Shown here one piece after another: positions 7,112 to 8,734 of a stretch of DNA of 8,734 nucleotides. Position numbers and translations under genes: made by a program. The stretch covers positions 1 to 8,734 of the forward strand of contig JAGKXA010000185.1 in NCBI GenBank assembly GCA_021151615.1. Direction: 5' to 3'. Under the pieces are notes generated by a model. The model made no database searches. It was not told where the DNA came from and saw only the letters and a list, made by a program, of their open reading frames with translations. The first letter of the stretch is position 1. Every line of letters starts with the position of its first letter. Source of the DNA: Cellvibrionaceae bacterium. Lineage in GTDB: Bacteria; Pseudomonadota; Gammaproteobacteria; Pseudomonadales; Cellvibrionaceae.

Positions 7112-7160
7112 TCGGCCGTTTTTTATCTCCTTGATCCTACAGCTAAAAAGACCAAATCCT

Positions 7161-8072
7161 ATGACAGATTTTCGTATCGGCATCGACCTTGGCGGCACCA
7201 AAACCGAGGTTATCCTGCTCAATGGCAACAGTCAGGAACTGTTCCGCACCCGTATTCCCACCGTGCGCGATGACTACAGCGCGACCCTGCGTGATATCGC
7301 CGGATTGGTGGCGCAAGCCGAGGCAGCGGCCGGCCAAAGCAACTTGCCAGTGGGTATTGGTATTCCCGGTACGGTATCGCGCAAAACCGGTTTTGTGAAG
7401 AACGCCAACTCTACCTGGTTAAACGGCAAACCTTTCCAGAAAGATCTGTCTGAATTTTTACAGCGCGATGTCAAAGTCACCAACGATGCCAACTGTCTGG
7501 CGGTTTCGGAAGCGACTGATGGTGCTGGTCGCGGGTACGATCTGGTATTCGCAGGCATTATTGGCACTGGTTGTGGTGCAGGGGTGGCCTACAAAGGCCA
7601 GCCTATTGTTGGCCCCAATGGCGTGGCGGGCGAATGGGGGCACAATCCCTTGGCCTGGACGTCCGAAGCAGAGTTGAATGCGCGCCCCTGTTACTGCGGT
7701 AAAGCCGGTTGTCAGGAGACCTTTTTATCCGGCACGGGCTTGTGTCTTTCTTATCAACTAATCACAGAAGAAAAACTCAAAGGCCACGAAATTGTGGCGT
7801 TGGCAGAGCAGGGTGATGCGGTTGCCAAAGAAGTGCTGGCCAATTATTTCGATCAACTTGCGCGCGGCCTGGCGACCATTATTAATGTGATGGATCCGGA
7901 TGTGATTGTGCTGGGTGGCGGTGCTTCCAATATCGCGGCGATTTACACCGAAGTGCCCAAGCTGTTGCCGCACTACGTTTTCGGGCGCGAGTGCGATACG
8001 CCGATTGTGCCGGCCGTGCACGGCGATTCCAGCGGCGTGCGCGGTGCCGCCTGGTTAAATCCAATTGTGTAA
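7161..8072 (+). CDS. mak: Fructokinase of the ROK family (Mak type)
   Basis: This 303-residue cytoplasmic kinase phosphorylates fructose to fructose 6-phosphate with ATP, and family members may also act on mannose. It is close to E. coli Mak, sharing the block VKNANSTWLNG (79-89) that I associate with Mak rather than NagK. Motifs in order: phosphate-binding DLGGTK (9-14), NDANCLA with catalytic Asp109, GTGCGAG (135-141), GEWGHNP with Glu158 and His161, and the ROK zinc site formed by His161, Cys177, Cys179 and Cys184. The C-terminal lobe has DPDVIVLGGG and HGDSSGVRGAAW. I start at ATG 7161 because the family begins right before the DLGGTK strand; an in-frame ATG at 7083 lies inside the -35 region and would add 26 unrelated residues. 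The Shine-Dalgarno is weak. A binding-protein gene follows after 10 bases. Confidence 0.93.
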   Translation: MTDFRIGIDLGGTKTEVILLNGNSQELFRTRIPTVRDDYSATLRDIAGLVAQAEAAAGQSNLPVGIGIPGTVSRKTGFVKNANSTWLNGKPFQKDLSEFLQRDVKVTNDANCLAVSEATDGAGRGYDLVFAGIIGTGCGAGVAYKGQPIVGPNGVAGEWGHNPLAWTSEAELNARPCYCGKAGCQETFLSGTGLCLSYQLITEEKLKGHEIVALAEQGDAVAKEVLANYFDQLARGLATIINVMDPDVIVLGGGASNIAAIYTEVPKLLPHYVFGRECDTPIVPAVHGDSSGVRGAAWLNPIV

Positions 8073-8074
8073 GG
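8070..8074 (+). promoter_or_regulatory. Ribosome binding site overlapping the mak stop codon
   Basis: TAAGG at 8070-8074 includes the TAA stop of mak and lies eight bases before the ATG at 8083. It supports that start for the binding-protein gene and suggests translational coupling: ribosomes ending mak could reinitiate directly. Confidence 0.6.
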
Positions 8075-8082
8075 CGCGTGCC

Positions 8083-8734
8083 ATGTTGAATGCTAAAAGG
8101 CCCATCATTTATTTGATGGGCTTTTTATCTTTTCTGTTTGCCAGTATCGTGCAAGCGCAAACAGCACCTGCGCGCATTGCGTCATTAAATATTTGCATCG
8201 ATCAATTATTGTGGGAGCTGGTACCCCACGAAAAATTGGTGTCGATCAGCTATCTCACCGCCAATCCAATTTGGTCGCCCATTGCAGATCAAGTAAAAGG
8301 TATGCCGGTCAATCACGGTTTGGCCGAAGAAATTGTGCCGCTAAAACCGGATGTCATTTTTGCGGGTGAATTCGATGCGCCCGATGCAATCGAGTTACTA
8401 AAAAAATTGGGTAATCGGGTAGAGCGCTTGCCTTTGCCGCGCAAGTTCGACGACATTCATCAACAGATTTTACAACTGGCTGATAGGGTGGGCGAGCGCG
8501 CAAAAGCCGAGCAGATGGTAAAAACTATTAGTGCGCAAATTGCTGAGCTACAAGCTGCTAACCAGGGCAAAACCCCGCTCACTGCCTTTTGGTATTCCGC
8601 CAATGGAGTGGTGATTGGCGATGGCACGCTCGAGCATGAATTTATGCAGCTGGCAGGTTTGCGCAACCTGGCGGCTGAGCGCGGTATGTTTGGTTTCAAC
8701 CAACTGGATTTGGAATTGCTGCTCAGTGCCAAAC
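8083..8734 (+). CDS. Periplasmic substrate-binding protein of a BtuF/FecB-type ABC transporter (3' end outside window)
   Basis: The first 217 codons are present. A signal peptide is clear: Lys5-Arg6, a hydrophobic core from Pro7 to about Val23, and probable cleavage after Ala25 (VQA, then QT). The mature part opens with RIASLNICIDQLLWELVP (31-48), the usual first strand and helix of the PF01497 periplasmic binding fold, which carries corrinoids, haem or ferric chelates to an inner-membrane permease. EIVPLKPDVIFAGEFDAPD and a long central helix follow, as in this class. The substrate cannot be told from this part, and I see no cobalamin riboswitch or Fur-like site upstream. The start is supported by TAAGG overlapping the mak stop. 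The permease and ATPase genes, if linked, would lie beyond the window. Codons 5-15 also form a terminator-like hairpin. Confidence 0.83.
   Translation, partial: MLNAKRPIIYLMGFLSFLFASIVQAQTAPARIASLNICIDQLLWELVPHEKLVSISYLTANPIWSPIADQVKGMPVNHGLAEEIVPLKPDVIFAGEFDAPDAIELLKKLGNRVERLPLPRKFDDIHQQILQLADRVGERAKAEQMVKTISAQIAELQAANQGKTPLTAFWYSANGVVIGDGTLEHEFMQLAGLRNLAAERGMFGFNQLDLELLLSAK
8095..8126 (+). terminator. Terminator-like hairpin within the first codons of the binding-protein gene
   Basis: GCCCATCA (8100-8107) pairs perfectly with TGATGGGC (8114-8121) around a six-base loop. Flanking AAAAG and TTTTT extend the stem to 13 pairs with one G-T pair, and the run of T at 8122-8126 serves as the tail. 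It has the form and position (23 bases after the stop) of an intrinsic terminator for mak, yet it lies inside the coding region that starts at 8083. Its activity is unproven: translation through it would tend to melt it. Confidence 0.65.

Noticed and set aside
7095..7124. CGGCC/GGCCG followed by six T, read as an intrinsic terminator
   Set aside because: The stem is only five pairs with a 14-base loop, and the sequence is better explained as the mak promoter and start region.
7083..7160. Extension of mak to an ATG at 7083
   Set aside because: This would put the promoter -10 box inside the coding region and add 26 residues not found in ROK kinases.
7964..8083. Cobalamin riboswitch or Fur box before the binding-protein gene
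   Set aside because: Only ten bases separate it from mak, and I recognise no B12-box or Fur-like palindrome there.
8460..8732. A 90-codon minus-strand open frame near the right edge
   Set aside because: It is antisense to the binding-protein gene, which has a signal peptide and family motifs; nothing supports the reverse frame.

Overview
The window looks like chromosomal DNA from a gammaproteobacterium of the Cellvibrio/Pseudomonas type. This is inferred from the content: a Pla-1/VolA-type surface lipase lipoprotein, a bacterial FAN1-like nuclease, radA next to a MapZ-type PilZ gene as in Pseudomonas aeruginosa, and a fructokinase of the E. coli Mak type. GC content looks moderate and even. 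No transposase, phage gene, CRISPR array, tRNA or rRNA is visible. I see no obvious new multi-gene system; the unusual signals are regulatory or structural.

Layout. (1) 1-978, minus strand: N-terminal 326 residues of a FAN1/VRR-NUC family DNA-repair nuclease, cut by the window edge. It diverges from (2) 1220-3571, plus strand: an outer-membrane/surface lipase lipoprotein with a readable Ser-Asp-His triad, ended by a strong intrinsic terminator (3589-3622). (3) 3756-4676, plus: a four-helix membrane protein with an N-terminal PDC/Cache-like sensor that topology rules place in the cytoplasm. (4) 4682-4763: a long imperfect palindrome, REP/MITE-like, filling the gap before (5) radA (4778-6148, plus). 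(6) Two tandem PilZ-domain genes on the minus strand (6963->6577, a MapZ homologue, then 6531->6160) run towards radA and stop 11 bases from it. (7) A good sigma70 promoter (7083-7111) drives mak, a fructokinase (7161-8072, plus). (8) Ten bases later comes a periplasmic binding protein of the BtuF/FecB class (8083 to window end, truncated), whose ribosome binding site overlaps the mak stop codon and whose signal-peptide codons contain a terminator-shaped hairpin.

How the genes fit together. FAN1-like nuclease and RadA are both DNA-repair functions but are not in one operon. The two PilZ genes are probably one transcript and would act as cyclic-di-GMP effectors; by analogy with P. aeruginosa MapZ, the first may couple c-di-GMP to chemotaxis. 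mak and the ABC binding protein appear translationally coupled, although sugar phosphorylation and metal-chelate/corrinoid uptake have no obvious shared pathway. The hairpin at their junction may set how much of the second gene is made.
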